Source: Lachnospiraceae bacterium (GTDB lineage: Bacteria; Bacillota; Clostridia; Lachnospirales; Lachnospiraceae). From it: a stretch of DNA of 53,364 bases. Below, in pieces: positions 24,130 through 33,285 of the stretch. The stretch is from contig JAJQIL010000045.1 in the NCBI GenBank assembly GCA_021199235.1, positions 1-53,364 of the forward strand. Reading direction: 5' to 3'. Every line of letters starts with the position of its first letter. The stretch's first letter is position 1. Position numbers and translations under genes: made by a program. A model generated the notes under the pieces. It was not told where the DNA came from. It did not search any database and worked only from the letters and a program-made list of their open reading frames with translations.

Positions 24130-25806
24130 ATGCTGAAAAAAGTTGCACTGGGCATTACGGACTTTGAAGATATCATAGGAAGAAATGTATTCTATGTAGA
24201 TAAGACGTATTTTATCAGGGACTGGTATAACAGTTCGGATCAGGTGACCCTGATCACACGCCCCAGACGGTTTGGAAAAACACTGACATTGAACATGGTG
24301 GAGACATTTTTTTCAACTCGTTTTAAGGACCGGGGTGGTTTGTTTGAAGGGCTTTCAATCTGGAATGAGGGAGATTTCAGAAAGCTTCAGGGAATGATTC
24401 CTGTTATCAATTTCAGCCTTGCGAATATAAAACAGGATACTTATGCCAGTATGTGTCATGTTATGCGGACAATGCTCTCCCAGTTGTTTCGAAGACATTC
24501 CTATTTGCTGGAATCAGATAAGCTGTCGGGATATGAGAAGGAGAAATTTACAGATATTCTCTGTGAAAAAGCACCGGATGAGGACAGCATGAATGCGATT
24601 TTATTTCTTTCTCAGTGTATGTATGAGCATTTTAGGAAAAAAGTCATAATTCTGATCGATGAGTATGATACTCCCATGCTGGAGGCGTATACTGCAGGCT
24701 ACTGGGAGGATGCGATCAAATATATTCGCCGAATGTTCCATGCCGCGTTTAAGGATAATCCATGGCTCGATCGGGGATTGATGACAGGAATCACCAGAAT
24801 TACACAGGAGTCTATTTTTTCAGATTTAAATAACCTGTCGGTTGTGACGACTACTACAGAGCAATATGAAGACAGTTTTGGTTTCACAGAAAGGGAGGTA
24901 TTTGATGCACTGGATACCTATGGATTTGCTGCCCGCAGGGAAGCAGTGAAGTGCTGGTATGATGGTTTTCAGTTTGGAAAGGAAAAAGGCATTTATAATC
25001 CCTGGTCGATTCTGAATTTTCTGAAAAACGGAAAATTGAAACCTTACTGGATGAATACCAGCGGAAATGCGTTGGTCGGCAGGCTGGTGCAGGAAGGCTC
25101 TCTACGCATTAAGGATGAGTTTGAAATATTGCTGCAGGGTGGTTCTATCGTAACAGATATTGATGAGTCCATTACTTATGCGGAACTCTCCAATGATTCG
25201 AAAACGGTCTGGAGCTGGTTTTTGACTACCGGTTATGTAAAGATTGTACAGGAACGCGAAAAAGATTATGAGATACAGCTGACCAACTATGAGGTGAGGG
25301 AGGCCTTTTATCATTTGGTTGAGAAATGGTTTGCCAGATCCTATGATAACTATACAGGATTTATTGAAATGCTGCTGAAAGGAAATCTGGAGGGGATGCA
25401 GCGGTATATGGAAAAAGTGACTCTTCGGACTTTCAGTTATTTTGATGTAGGGAGTGCTTCTTCAGAAAGTGAAATGGCAGAACAGTTTTATCATGGATTC
25501 ACATTGGGACTGATTGCGGATCTGAATGATACACATATCCTGACTTCAAACCGGGAAAGCGGTTTCGGACGGTATGATGTTTCCATTGAGCCGTTAGATA
25601 AAACACAGGATGGCATTATCATTGAATTTAAAGTGTTTGATTCCAAAAAGGAGAAGACGCTGAACGATACGGCAATGCGGGCTCTTGATCAGATACGGGA
25701 TATGAAATATGAAATGGATCTGAAAGCAAGAGGGACTCAAAGAGTTCGAAAATATGGTTTCGCTTTTCGCGGAAAAGAAGTGCTGATAAAAGAAGATACT
25801 GAATAA
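24130..25806 (+). CDS. AAA-ATPase-like protein with PD-(D/E)XK nuclease domain
   Basis: The 558-residue protein belongs to the AAA-ATPase_like/DUF1703-type family abundant in gut anaerobes. The N-terminal part has LGITDFEDII and YVDKTYFIRDW, Walker A RPRRFGKTLTLN (44-55) and Walker B LIDEYDTPM (175-183). The C-terminal part has the nuclease pattern GRYDVSIEP...IIIEFKVF (D483, E499, K501). Function is unknown; defence or mobile-element roles have been proposed for relatives, without proof that I know of. The start at 24130 follows GGAGGG at 24118-24123. It is flanked by near-identical promoter repeats (23929-23969, 25801-25842) and has its own terminator and promoter in front, so it looks like a self-contained cassette inserted between GH1 and carB. 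Confidence 0.82.
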   Translation: MLKKVALGITDFEDIIGRNVFYVDKTYFIRDWYNSSDQVTLITRPRRFGKTLTLNMVETFFSTRFKDRGGLFEGLSIWNEGDFRKLQGMIPVINFSLANIKQDTYASMCHVMRTMLSQLFRRHSYLLESDKLSGYEKEKFTDILCEKAPDEDSMNAILFLSQCMYEHFRKKVIILIDEYDTPMLEAYTAGYWEDAIKYIRRMFHAAFKDNPWLDRGLMTGITRITQESIFSDLNNLSVVTTTTEQYEDSFGFTEREVFDALDTYGFAARREAVKCWYDGFQFGKEKGIYNPWSILNFLKNGKLKPYWMNTSGNALVGRLVQEGSLRIKDEFEILLQGGSIVTDIDESITYAELSNDSKTVWSWFLTTGYVKIVQEREKDYEIQLTNYEVREAFYHLVEKWFARSYDNYTGFIEMLLKGNLEGMQRYMEKVTLRTFSYFDVGSASSESEMAEQFYHGFTLGLIADLNDTHILTSNRESGFGRYDVSIEPLDKTQDGIIIEFKVFDSKKEKTLNDTAMRALDQIRDMKYEMDLKARGTQRVRKYGFAFRGKEVLIKEDTE

Positions 25807-25842
25807 ACCCTTTTCAATTCCTCCAAAACATGATAGGATGAT
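25801..25842 (+). repeat. Direct repeat B and carB promoter
   Basis: Second copy of the flanking repeat, beginning in the stop of the AAA/nuclease gene. It holds TTTTCA (25811-25816), a 17-bp spacer and TAGGAT (25834-25839) with TGA before it: the likely carB promoter. A small AACGAC/GTCGTT hairpin follows at 25852-25867. Confidence 0.85.
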
Positions 25843-25895
25843 ACAAAGTAGAACGACTTGCGTCGTTTACGATATCACCTATCAGGAGGATTTTC

Positions 25896-28800
25896 ATGTC
25901 AAAGAGAACAGACATCCATAAGGTACTGATCATCGGCTCGGGGCCGATTATCATTGGGCAGGCCTGCGAATTCGATTATTCGGGTACACAGGCCTGCAAA
26001 GCGTTGAGAAAACTTGGCTACGAGATCGTGCTTGTCAATTCCAATCCGGCAACGATCATGACAGATCCGGAGATCGCGGACGTCACGTACATTGAGCCGC
26101 TGAATGTGACGCGGCTGGAGCAGATCATCGCCAGGGAGCGCCCGGACGCGCTGTTGCCGAATCTGGGCGGACAGTCCGGACTTAATCTGTGTTCTGAGCT
26201 GGCGAATGCCGGGGTTCTGGAGAAATACGGCGTGCAGGTTATCGGCGTGCAGGTGGACGCGATCGAGCGCGGCGAGGACCGCATTGAGTTTAAGAATACA
26301 ATGAACGCGCTGGGTATCGAGATGGCGAGAAGCGAAGTCTCCTACAGTGTGGAGGAAGCGCTGGCTATTGCGGATAAGCTGGGATACCCGGTCGTTCTGC
26401 GTCCGGCCTATACGATGGGCGGCGCCGGCGGCGGCCTTGTTTACAATAAAGAGGAATTAAAGACGGTCTGCGCCCGCGGTTTGCAGGCAAGCCTGGTCGG
26501 TCAGGTGCTGGTGGAAGAGTCTGTGCTTGGCTGGGAGGAGCTGGAGCTGGAGGTGATCCGTGATAAGGATAACAACATGATCACGGTCTGCTTTATTGAG
26601 AATATCGACCCGATGGGCGTGCATACCGGAGATTCGTTCTGCGCGGCGCCGATGCTGACGATTTCTGAGGATGTGCAGAAGCGGCTGCAGGAGCAGGCTT
26701 ACAAGATCGTGGAGTCCGTGCAGGTGATCGGCGGCACGAACGTGCAGTTCGCGCATGACCCGAAGACGGACCGCATTGTCGTCATTGAGATCAATCCGCG
26801 TACCTCCCGCTCGTCGGCGCTGGCTTCCAAGGCGACCGGCTTCCCGATCGCGCTGGTATCCGCGATGCTGGCATGCGGCCTTTCTCTTTCCGAAATTCCC
26901 TGCGGCAAATACGGCACGCTGGATAAGTACGTGCCGGACGGCGACTATGTGGTGATCAAATTTGCCCGCTGGGCATTTGAAAAATTCAAAGGCGTGGAGG
27001 ACAAGCTGGGGACACAGATGCGCGCGGTCGGCGAGGTCATGAGCATCGGCAAGACCTATAAGGAAGCATTCCAGAAGGCCATCCGTTCTCTGGAGACAGG
27101 GCGTTACGGCCTTGGCCACGCGAAGGATTTTGATACAAAGACAAAGGAAGAGCTGCTCTCCATGCTGATCACGCCGTCCAGCGAGCGCCATTTTATCATG
27201 TATGAGGCGCTGCGCAAGGGTGCGACGGTGGATGAGATCTATGAGATCACAAAGGTGAAGAAATATTTCATTGAGCAGATGAAGGAGCTGGTGGAAGAGG
27301 AGGAAACCCTGGTAAAGAGCAAAGGGCAGCTTCCACCGGATGAGGCTCTGATCTCCGCGAAGAAGAACGGCTTTTCGGATAAATATTTAAGCCAGATCCT
27401 GGAGATTCCGGAGGACGATGTGCGCAATCGCCGTCTGGAACTTGGCGTGGAGGAAGCCTGGGAAGGCGTGCACGTCAGCGGCACGCAGGACAGTGCGTAT
27501 TATTATTCCACCTACAACGCGCCGGATAAAAACCCGGTTTCGGAGGAAAAGCCGAAGATCATGATCCTGGGCGGCGGCCCGAACCGCATCGGCCAGGGCA
27601 TCGAGTTTGACTATTGCTGTGTTCACGCGTCTCTGGCACTGAAAAAGCTGGGCTTTGAGACCATCATCGTCAACTGCAATCCGGAGACGGTATCGACCGA
27701 CTATGATACCTCGGACAAGCTCTATTTTGAGCCGCTGACGCTGGAGGATGTCTTAAGCATTTACCGCAAGGAGAAGCCGCTCGGCGTCATCGCGCAGTTC
27801 GGCGGTCAGACTCCGCTCAATCTGGCTGCGGATCTGGAGAGGAACGGCGTGAAGATCCTGGGGACCGCTCCGTCTGTCATTGATCTGGCGGAAGACCGCG
27901 ACCAGTTCCGCGCGATGATGGAGAAGCTGGACATTCCGATGCCGGAGTCCGGCATGGCTGTCACTATCGAAGACGCAAAGGCGATCGCCGCGCAGATCGG
28001 CTATCCGGTCATGGTGCGCCCGTCCTATGTCCTCGGCGGCAGAGGAATGGAAGTCGTCTATGATGATGAAAGCATGGAAAATTACATGGCGGCGGCTGTC
28101 GGCGTGACGCCGGACCGTCCGATCCTGATCGACCGCTTCCTGAATCATGCGCTGGAGTGCGAGGCGGACGCCATCAGCGATGGTACGCATGCCTTTGTGC
28201 CGGCTGTGATGGAGCATATTGAGCTTGCCGGGATCCACTCGGGTGATTCCGCCTGCATTATTCCTTCCGTGCATATTTCGGAGGAAAATGTTAAAACCAT
28301 CAAGGACTATACGAAAAAGATCGCCGAGGAGATGCATGTGCGGGGACTTATGAACATGCAGTATGCGATCGAGAACGGCAAGGTATTTGTGCTGGAGGCG
28401 AACCCGCGGGCATCGAGAACCGTGCCGCTGGTCTCCAAGGTGTGCAACATCCGCATGGTGCCGCTTGCCACGGACATCATTACCTCCGAGCTCACCGGGC
28501 GTCCTTCGCCGGTGCCGGGATTAAAGGAACAGAACATTCCGAACTACGGTGTGAAGGAAGCCGTGTTCCCGTTCAATATGTTCCCGGAGGTCGACCCGAT
28601 CCTCGGACCGGAAATGCGCTCGACCGGTGAGGTACTCGGCATCTCCGCGTCTTACGGGGAAGCGTTTTACAAGGCACAGGAGGCGACACAGACGAGACTG
28701 CCGCTTGAAGGCACGGTGCTGATCTCCGTCAGCCGCCGGGATAAGCCGGAGGTCGTGGAAGTGGCCAGAAGCTTTGCGGAGGATGGCTTTAAGATCCTCG

Positions 28801-29204
28801 CGACCGGCACGACTTACGATCTGCTGACAGAGAACGGCATTGAGGCGGAAAAGGTGAAGAAGCTGTACGAGGGCAGACCGAATATCCTTGATCTGATCAC
28901 GAACGGCGACATCGATCTGATCGTCAATACGCCGGTCGGCAAGGAGAGCGTCCATGACGACAGCTACCTGCGGAAGGCTGCCATCAAGGCGAAAATTCCG
29001 TATATGACGACGATGGCCGCCGCACGTGTGACCGCGCAGGGCATCAAATACGTGAAAGAGCATGGGAATCTGGAGAGCCGCCGCATGCAGAATCGCCCAG
29101 TGGGCGATGCGGCGGCCTGCGCCACAGATTCGCGGGGCGAATCTATGACATATGGAGAAGTGAAATCCCTGCAGGAGATTCACAGCGAGATTACGGATTT
29201 ATAA
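25896..29204 (+). CDS. carB: Carbamoyl-phosphate synthase large subunit
   Basis: This 1102-residue enzyme makes carbamoyl phosphate from bicarbonate, ammonia (delivered by CarA) and 2 ATP, for pyrimidines and arginine. Two ATP-grasp halves are clear: the first begins HKVLIIGSGPIIIGQACEFDYSG, the second KIMILGGGPNRIGQGIEFDYC (from about residue 550), and an MGS-like allosteric domain ends the protein. The start follows AGGAGG. Near the C-terminus, after KEHGNLE (E1060), 28 extra codons (29076-29159) interrupt the usual continuation VKSLQEIHSEITD; without them the length would be 1074, close to the 1073 of E. coli. The insertion is palindromic and in frame. carA is not in the window, and the gene stands alone between sugar loci. 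Confidence 0.96.
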   Translation: MSKRTDIHKVLIIGSGPIIIGQACEFDYSGTQACKALRKLGYEIVLVNSNPATIMTDPEIADVTYIEPLNVTRLEQIIARERPDALLPNLGGQSGLNLCSELANAGVLEKYGVQVIGVQVDAIERGEDRIEFKNTMNALGIEMARSEVSYSVEEALAIADKLGYPVVLRPAYTMGGAGGGLVYNKEELKTVCARGLQASLVGQVLVEESVLGWEELELEVIRDKDNNMITVCFIENIDPMGVHTGDSFCAAPMLTISEDVQKRLQEQAYKIVESVQVIGGTNVQFAHDPKTDRIVVIEINPRTSRSSALASKATGFPIALVSAMLACGLSLSEIPCGKYGTLDKYVPDGDYVVIKFARWAFEKFKGVEDKLGTQMRAVGEVMSIGKTYKEAFQKAIRSLETGRYGLGHAKDFDTKTKEELLSMLITPSSERHFIMYEALRKGATVDEIYEITKVKKYFIEQMKELVEEEETLVKSKGQLPPDEALISAKKNGFSDKYLSQILEIPEDDVRNRRLELGVEEAWEGVHVSGTQDSAYYYSTYNAPDKNPVSEEKPKIMILGGGPNRIGQGIEFDYCCVHASLALKKLGFETIIVNCNPETVSTDYDTSDKLYFEPLTLEDVLSIYRKEKPLGVIAQFGGQTPLNLAADLERNGVKILGTAPSVIDLAEDRDQFRAMMEKLDIPMPESGMAVTIEDAKAIAAQIGYPVMVRPSYVLGGRGMEVVYDDESMENYMAAAVGVTPDRPILIDRFLNHALECEADAISDGTHAFVPAVMEHIELAGIHSGDSACIIPSVHISEENVKTIKDYTKKIAEEMHVRGLMNMQYAIENGKVFVLEANPRASRTVPLVSKVCNIRMVPLATDIITSELTGRPSPVPGLKEQNIPNYGVKEAVFPFNMFPEVDPILGPEMRSTGEVLGISASYGEAFYKAQEATQTRLPLEGTVLISVSRRDKPEVVEVARSFAEDGFKILATGTTYDLLTENGIEAEKVKKLYEGRPNILDLITNGDIDLIVNTPVGKESVHDDSYLRKAAIKAKIPYMTTMAAARVTAQGIKYVKEHGNLESRRMQNRPVGDAAACATDSRGESMTYGEVKSLQEIHSEITDL
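29076..29159 (+). repeat. In-frame palindromic insertion in carB
   Basis: 84 bp inside carB consisting of two hairpins: GCCGCCGCAT (29077-29086) with ATGCGGCGGC (29107-29116), with inner TCGCCCA/TGGGCGA, and AGATTCGC (29126-29133) with GCGAATCT (29137-29144). It encodes 28 residues starting SRRMQNRP. The length is a multiple of three and leaves the final residues of CarB intact, so it behaves like a protein-tolerated palindromic element. Confidence 0.75.
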
Positions 29205-30437
29205 ATCCTGATATTTATTTGAGTTGCGCGATTCCCGGTACGCCTTCGGTGTCGTACCGGTGATCCGCTTAAACAGGCGGCTGAAATAATAGATGTCCGG
29301 AATGCCGCACTGCTGCGCGATGGTCTTGGTCGGAAGGTCTGTGCTAAGAAGCAGTCCCTGCGCGTGGCGGATGCGGCTGCGGTTGACATATTCGGTGAGC
29401 GGCACGCCCACCTCTTTTTTGAAGAGGGTGGACAGGTAGCTCGCGTTGACGGAGAGCAGCTCGGAGAATGACTTCAGGCTTAAATCTGCGTCGATGTCGG
29501 TCGAGATGTAGGTGAGCACTTTCTGCGTCAGCGCCGAATAGTTGCCGAGCGTGTATCTGCGGACCAGACGGCAGTAATTCTGGATGCATTCTTTGCGGAA
29601 AGCGGCGCACTGTTCCGTGCTGGTGAGGGATTCGATGGCTTTCACATTCTGATTGGAAAGGGAATCGATATGGATCGGATGCACACCGGCAAGCTCCGCG
29701 GATTTGCGGAGCAGGGTATTTAACGTAATGCAGTAATCCATCTGATCCCGCAGCCGGCTGTTTAAACGATCCGGCATGATGTGCGAGGACTGCCGGGTGA
29801 AGATCTCCAGCGCTTTTTTCTCATTTCCCTTCTGCACGGCAGAGAGCAGCTCGTCCTCCGTCTGATAGCGGGCCTCGATCATCTGCACGCTCAAAAACGG
29901 TTTATCCTCAATACGAAAATAATTATCATAAAGACCTGGCAGCTGCCGGAGCTCCTGAAAGGTCGTCTCTATCAGCTCATACTGATCCGCGCCAAACAGG
30001 CGCTCCGCGAGCAGAGTAAAAAGACTGGTGAGTACGAGCGGTACTGCCACATACGCGACATCCAGATAATAGTCCCGGAAGGAGTCATGCAGCTCTTTGG
30101 GGATTTTCAGATCCTCCATAAGCTGCTTCAGACGTTCTCCCTGCATCCGCTCGCAGGTGAACGGACCGCACAGGAACAGTTCATCCGAATCGGGGATACG
30201 CAGCCCCAGGTAGGAACAGAGATAATCATCCGTCACGGAATACAGCTTCTCCGGCTTCAGCTCCTGCAAAAACCGATTGACAGAATCCTCAAGCCCCTCG
30301 GTGCGGAGAATGTCCTGCCGCAGTCCCTGGTCGAACCGCACCGCGTCCTCGCAGGGAAGCGCAAAACGATGCACCGGCAGCTGGTTCTTTGTGAGGAACT
30401 GACTCACAAAATCCAGAATGATTTCCTGTTCGTTCAT
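29199..30437 (-). CDS. AraC-family transcriptional regulator
   Basis: The 412-residue regulator has a C-terminal AraC DNA-binding domain (about 310-412): LKSFSELLSVNASYLSTLFKKE and TKTIAQQCGIPDIYYFSRLFKR, ending TPKAYRES. The N-terminal 300 residues are mostly helical and do not show a cupin motif; I do not recognise the sensor. The start at 30437 follows GGAG on the minus strand; a longer frame to 30488 has no better site. Its stop overlaps the carB stop by 6 bp in convergent orientation. It is divergent from the GH2-to-SDR catabolic group, its likely target, in the manner of many gut sugar operons. Confidence 0.85.
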   Translation of the reverse strand: MNEQEIILDFVSQFLTKNQLPVHRFALPCEDAVRFDQGLRQDILRTEGLEDSVNRFLQELKPEKLYSVTDDYLCSYLGLRIPDSDELFLCGPFTCERMQGERLKQLMEDLKIPKELHDSFRDYYLDVAYVAVPLVLTSLFTLLAERLFGADQYELIETTFQELRQLPGLYDNYFRIEDKPFLSVQMIEARYQTEDELLSAVQKGNEKKALEIFTRQSSHIMPDRLNSRLRDQMDYCITLNTLLRKSAELAGVHPIHIDSLSNQNVKAIESLTSTEQCAAFRKECIQNYCRLVRRYTLGNYSALTQKVLTYISTDIDADLSLKSFSELLSVNASYLSTLFKKEVGVPLTEYVNRSRIRHAQGLLLSTDLPTKTIAQQCGIPDIYYFSRLFKRITGTTPKAYRESRNSNKYQDL

Positions 30438-30476
30438 AAGTATCTCCATTTCTGCCCTTTGTCTCTTTGTATTATC

Positions 30477-30505
30477 AGTGTAACACACTCCCGGAATCCT
30501 GAAAA
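30477..30505 (-). promoter_or_regulatory. Promoter for the AraC gene at 29199-30437
   Basis: On the minus strand TTTTCA (30505-30500), 17 bp and TACACT (30482-30477) precede the gene by 40 bp. In the 422-bp divergent gap I also see AT-rich TATAAT matches on the plus strand (30635-30640, 30642-30647) without a clear -35, and a palindromic unit at 30798-30826. Confidence 0.55.
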
Positions 30506-30797
30506 GCTTTTTATTTCTGCAGAAGCTTCTTTTTCACCGATTAGAGCTTTTTCTGCCATTTTTTGTACCCTGAACAGAAAAAATGCAAAAAAAACAAGAA
30601 ATTTAACATAGCCAGATTTTTTTGAGGGGTGTAATATAATTTATAATGATTTTGACGAAAAACCACGCCCAGACAAATGATTCTGTGTGGGAAATTCACA
30701 TCCTGGAATGGTTTGATCGGAAGAATCGATGAACATATTTCCTGTTTTCTGCAATTACCCGGGACCTTGCGGCTACGGGTATCATTTCATGAAAAAT

Positions 30798-30826
30798 CGT
30801 AACTGTTCAGTGCCTGGACAATTACG
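30798..30826. repeat. Short GTAACTGTT palindromic unit
   Basis: CGTAACTGTTCAG, then TGCCTGGACAATTACG: arms CGTAACTGT and ACAATTACG. It is in the leader region of the GH2 gene, in the orientation opposite to the long elements' terminal unit. Confidence 0.7.
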
Positions 30827-30859
30827 AAAACCACATTTTTAATCAAAAGGAGGTACAGC

Positions 30860-33130
30860 ATGAGAAACATTATCAGTCTCAACTGTAACTGGCGCTTCAT
30901 TCAGGAAAATGCCGGCCTGCCTGACAAATTGCCGGAAGACTGGCAGCAGGTAAACCTGCCGCATACCTGGAACGCCATTGACGGGATGGACGGGAACGGC
31001 GCGTATGACCGCGGGACGTACTGGTACGCAAAGGAATTTACGACGCCAAAACAGCCGCTGGCCGGCGGACGCGTGTACGTGGAGATTCTTGCCGCGGGAC
31101 AGCAGGCGACTGTCTACGTCAATGGGGCGGAGGTTACATACCATGAGGGCGGTTATTCGACTTTCCACGCAGACATCACAGATCTTTGCAGGGCGGACGG
31201 CGAGAACCTTCTCGTGATCGCGTGCAGCAATGAGTACAAGGACAGTGTTTATCCGCAGTCGGCCGATTTTACCTTTTACGGCGGCCTTTACCGCGGCGTG
31301 AACCTGATCTCTGTGCCGGATGCGCACTTTGATCTTGACTACTACGGAGACCCGGGCCTTAAGGTAACGCCGAAGCCGTGCGAGGAGTGCCAGGGCGCAA
31401 CCTTTGAAGTCGAGGCTTTTGTGACGAACCCGGATGAGAATTTCACCGTTCTGTATTCGATTCAGGATGCGGATGGCCATGAAGTGGCTTCGGCGGCGAG
31501 ACCGGCGGATGACACGAAGACGACCATCTATGTGCCGGATGTCACAAGATGGAATCTGGATGATCCGTATCTGTATACGGTGACCGCGACCCTGCAGCGC
31601 AGGAACGAGGCGTATGACGAGGTGTCCGCCCGTGTCGGCGTCAGGAGCTTTTCCGTGGATCCGGATAAGGGATTTATCATCAACGGAGTGGAGACTCCGC
31701 TTCGCGGCGTGAGCCGTCATCAGGATCAGCTTTACAAGGGCAACGCGCTTTCAAAAGAAGATCATTATCATGACGCGGAGCTCATCAAGGAGCTTGGCGC
31801 GAACACGATCCGTCTGGCGCATTATCAGCACAACCAGTATTTCTACGATGCGTGCGATGAGCTGGGCTTTGCGGTGTGGGCGGAGATCCCGTTCATCAGC
31901 GTGTTCAACGCAGATCCGGCGGCGCATCAGAACTGCATCAGCCAGATGAAAGAGCTGATCATCCAGAATTACAACCATCCGTCGATCATGTTCTGGGGCG
32001 TATCGAACGAGATCCTCATCGGCGGCATCTCCGAGCAGCTGGTAGAGAATCACAAGGAGCTGAATGACCTTTGCCATCAGCTTGACCCGACAAGACTTAC
32101 GACGATCGCACATGTGACGATGACTCCGGTGGAGAGCCCGATCCACAACATCACCGACATCGAGAGCTACAACCATTACTTTGGCTGGTACGGCGGCAAG
32201 ATGGAGGACAACGGTCCGTGGCTTGACAACTTCCATAAGGTGCATCCGGAGATCTGCCTCGGCCTTTCCGAGTACGGCTGCGAGGGCATCATTACTTATC
32301 ATGGCCCGAATCCGGCCTGCAAGGATTACAGCGAGGAATATCAGGCGCTGTATCATGAGCATATGGCGAAGGTGCTTGATGAGAGACCGTGGATGTGGTC
32401 CAGCCATGTATGGAACATGTTTGATTTCGGCTGTGCGGCGCGCGATGAGGGCGGCGTAGCGGGCAGAAACAACAAGGGCCTGATGACCATCGACCGCAAG
32501 ACGAAGAAGGACAGCTACTTTATTTACCAGGCGTACTGGACCACGAAGCCGATGGTGCATGTCTGCGGCAGACGCTATGCGCAGCGCGCGGGCGAGACGA
32601 CCGAGATCCGTGTGTACTCGAATCAGCCGACCGTTGCTCTGTATCTGAACGGGAAGCTTGTAGAAGAACAGTCCGCCGAGAAGGTATTTGTCTTCAACGT
32701 GGCACTGGCAGAGGGCTCCAACATCGTTCTCGTGGTGGCGGGCGATGTGAAGGATTCCATCACGCTGGAGAAGGTGGAAAAAGAGCCGTCGATCTACGTA
32801 CTTCCGGAAGTGAACGAGCGCAATGAGGGTGTGGCGAACTGGTTTAAGCTGGCAGGCGATCTGGATCTGAGCGCACCGATGGAGTTCCCGGAGGGCAAGT
32901 ACAGCATTAAGGATACGTTTGAGGAACTGGCAAAGTGTCCGGAAGCGCTGGAAGCGGCGGCCGAGGCGTTTAGTCTGGCGATGAATATGAAGATGGCTCC
33001 GGGCGAAGGCATGTGGGATATGATGAAAGCCATGACTGTGGAGGCTTCGCTTGAGATGGCAGGCTCTCTGTGTCCGGAAGGCTTTGCCGAGAGCGTCAAC
33101 GCGAAACTGATTAAATTTGATAAAGTATGA
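30860..33130 (+). CDS. GH2 glycoside hydrolase, beta-galactosidase or beta-glucuronidase type
   Basis: The 756-residue cytoplasmic enzyme has the GH2 layout: N-terminal sugar-binding sandwich (about 1-150), Ig-like domain (about 160-265), then a barrel with the acid/base E384 in WGVSNEILIGG and nucleophile E471 in GLSEYG. Overall text is most like beta-galactosidases. RNNKG (536-540) contains an N-x-K pattern like that of beta-glucuronidases, but many beta-galactosidases have NDKG there, so this is not decisive. The neighbours (GPH symporter, mannonate dehydratase and reductase) make a glucuronide substrate plausible. The last ~100 residues form an unusual Met-rich helical tail. The start follows AAGGAGG. 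It heads a six-gene group divergent from an AraC regulator. Confidence 0.85.
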   Translation: MRNIISLNCNWRFIQENAGLPDKLPEDWQQVNLPHTWNAIDGMDGNGAYDRGTYWYAKEFTTPKQPLAGGRVYVEILAAGQQATVYVNGAEVTYHEGGYSTFHADITDLCRADGENLLVIACSNEYKDSVYPQSADFTFYGGLYRGVNLISVPDAHFDLDYYGDPGLKVTPKPCEECQGATFEVEAFVTNPDENFTVLYSIQDADGHEVASAARPADDTKTTIYVPDVTRWNLDDPYLYTVTATLQRRNEAYDEVSARVGVRSFSVDPDKGFIINGVETPLRGVSRHQDQLYKGNALSKEDHYHDAELIKELGANTIRLAHYQHNQYFYDACDELGFAVWAEIPFISVFNADPAAHQNCISQMKELIIQNYNHPSIMFWGVSNEILIGGISEQLVENHKELNDLCHQLDPTRLTTIAHVTMTPVESPIHNITDIESYNHYFGWYGGKMEDNGPWLDNFHKVHPEICLGLSEYGCEGIITYHGPNPACKDYSEEYQALYHEHMAKVLDERPWMWSSHVWNMFDFGCAARDEGGVAGRNNKGLMTIDRKTKKDSYFIYQAYWTTKPMVHVCGRRYAQRAGETTEIRVYSNQPTVALYLNGKLVEEQSAEKVFVFNVALAEGSNIVLVVAGDVKDSITLEKVEKEPSIYVLPEVNERNEGVANWFKLAGDLDLSAPMEFPEGKYSIKDTFEELAKCPEALEAAAEAFSLAMNMKMAPGEGMWDMMKAMTVEASLEMAGSLCPEGFAESVNAKLIKFDKV

Positions 33131-33211
33131 AATCATGATGAACTGTGCCTGGACGCGCTGGGACAATGATTCCCGGTGTGCGCCCGGTGCAATGGATAAT
33201 TGCATAAAGGT

Positions 33212-33237
33212 GGCTGTAAAGGTATTGAACAGTCACG
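33212..33237. repeat. Degenerate palindromic unit before the symporter gene
   Basis: GGCTGTAAAGG followed by TATTGAACAGTCACG: the right half is well kept, the left arm is truncated relative to other units. It lies in the 155-bp gap between GH2 and the symporter gene. Confidence 0.5.
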
Positions 33238-33285
33238 CATAAGTATGATTATGTATGCATGAACAAAGGAAGGGGAATTACAACA

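Noticed and set aside
24130-25806. Toxin-antitoxin or restriction-modification system around the AAA/nuclease gene
   Set aside because: No partner gene, methylase or small antitoxin frame is present; the gene stands alone.
23929-25842. Insertion sequence bounded by target-site duplications
   Set aside because: The repeats are 41 bp, imperfect and contain a promoter; no transposase or inverted ends are seen, so a classical IS is not supported.
31751-33205. A 484-codon open frame on the minus strand opposite the GH2 gene, and similar long antisense frames opposite carB, GH3 and capsule genes
   Set aside because: They mirror the codon periodicity of strongly coding plus-strand genes, lack ribosome sites and family motifs, and would overlap the real genes completely.
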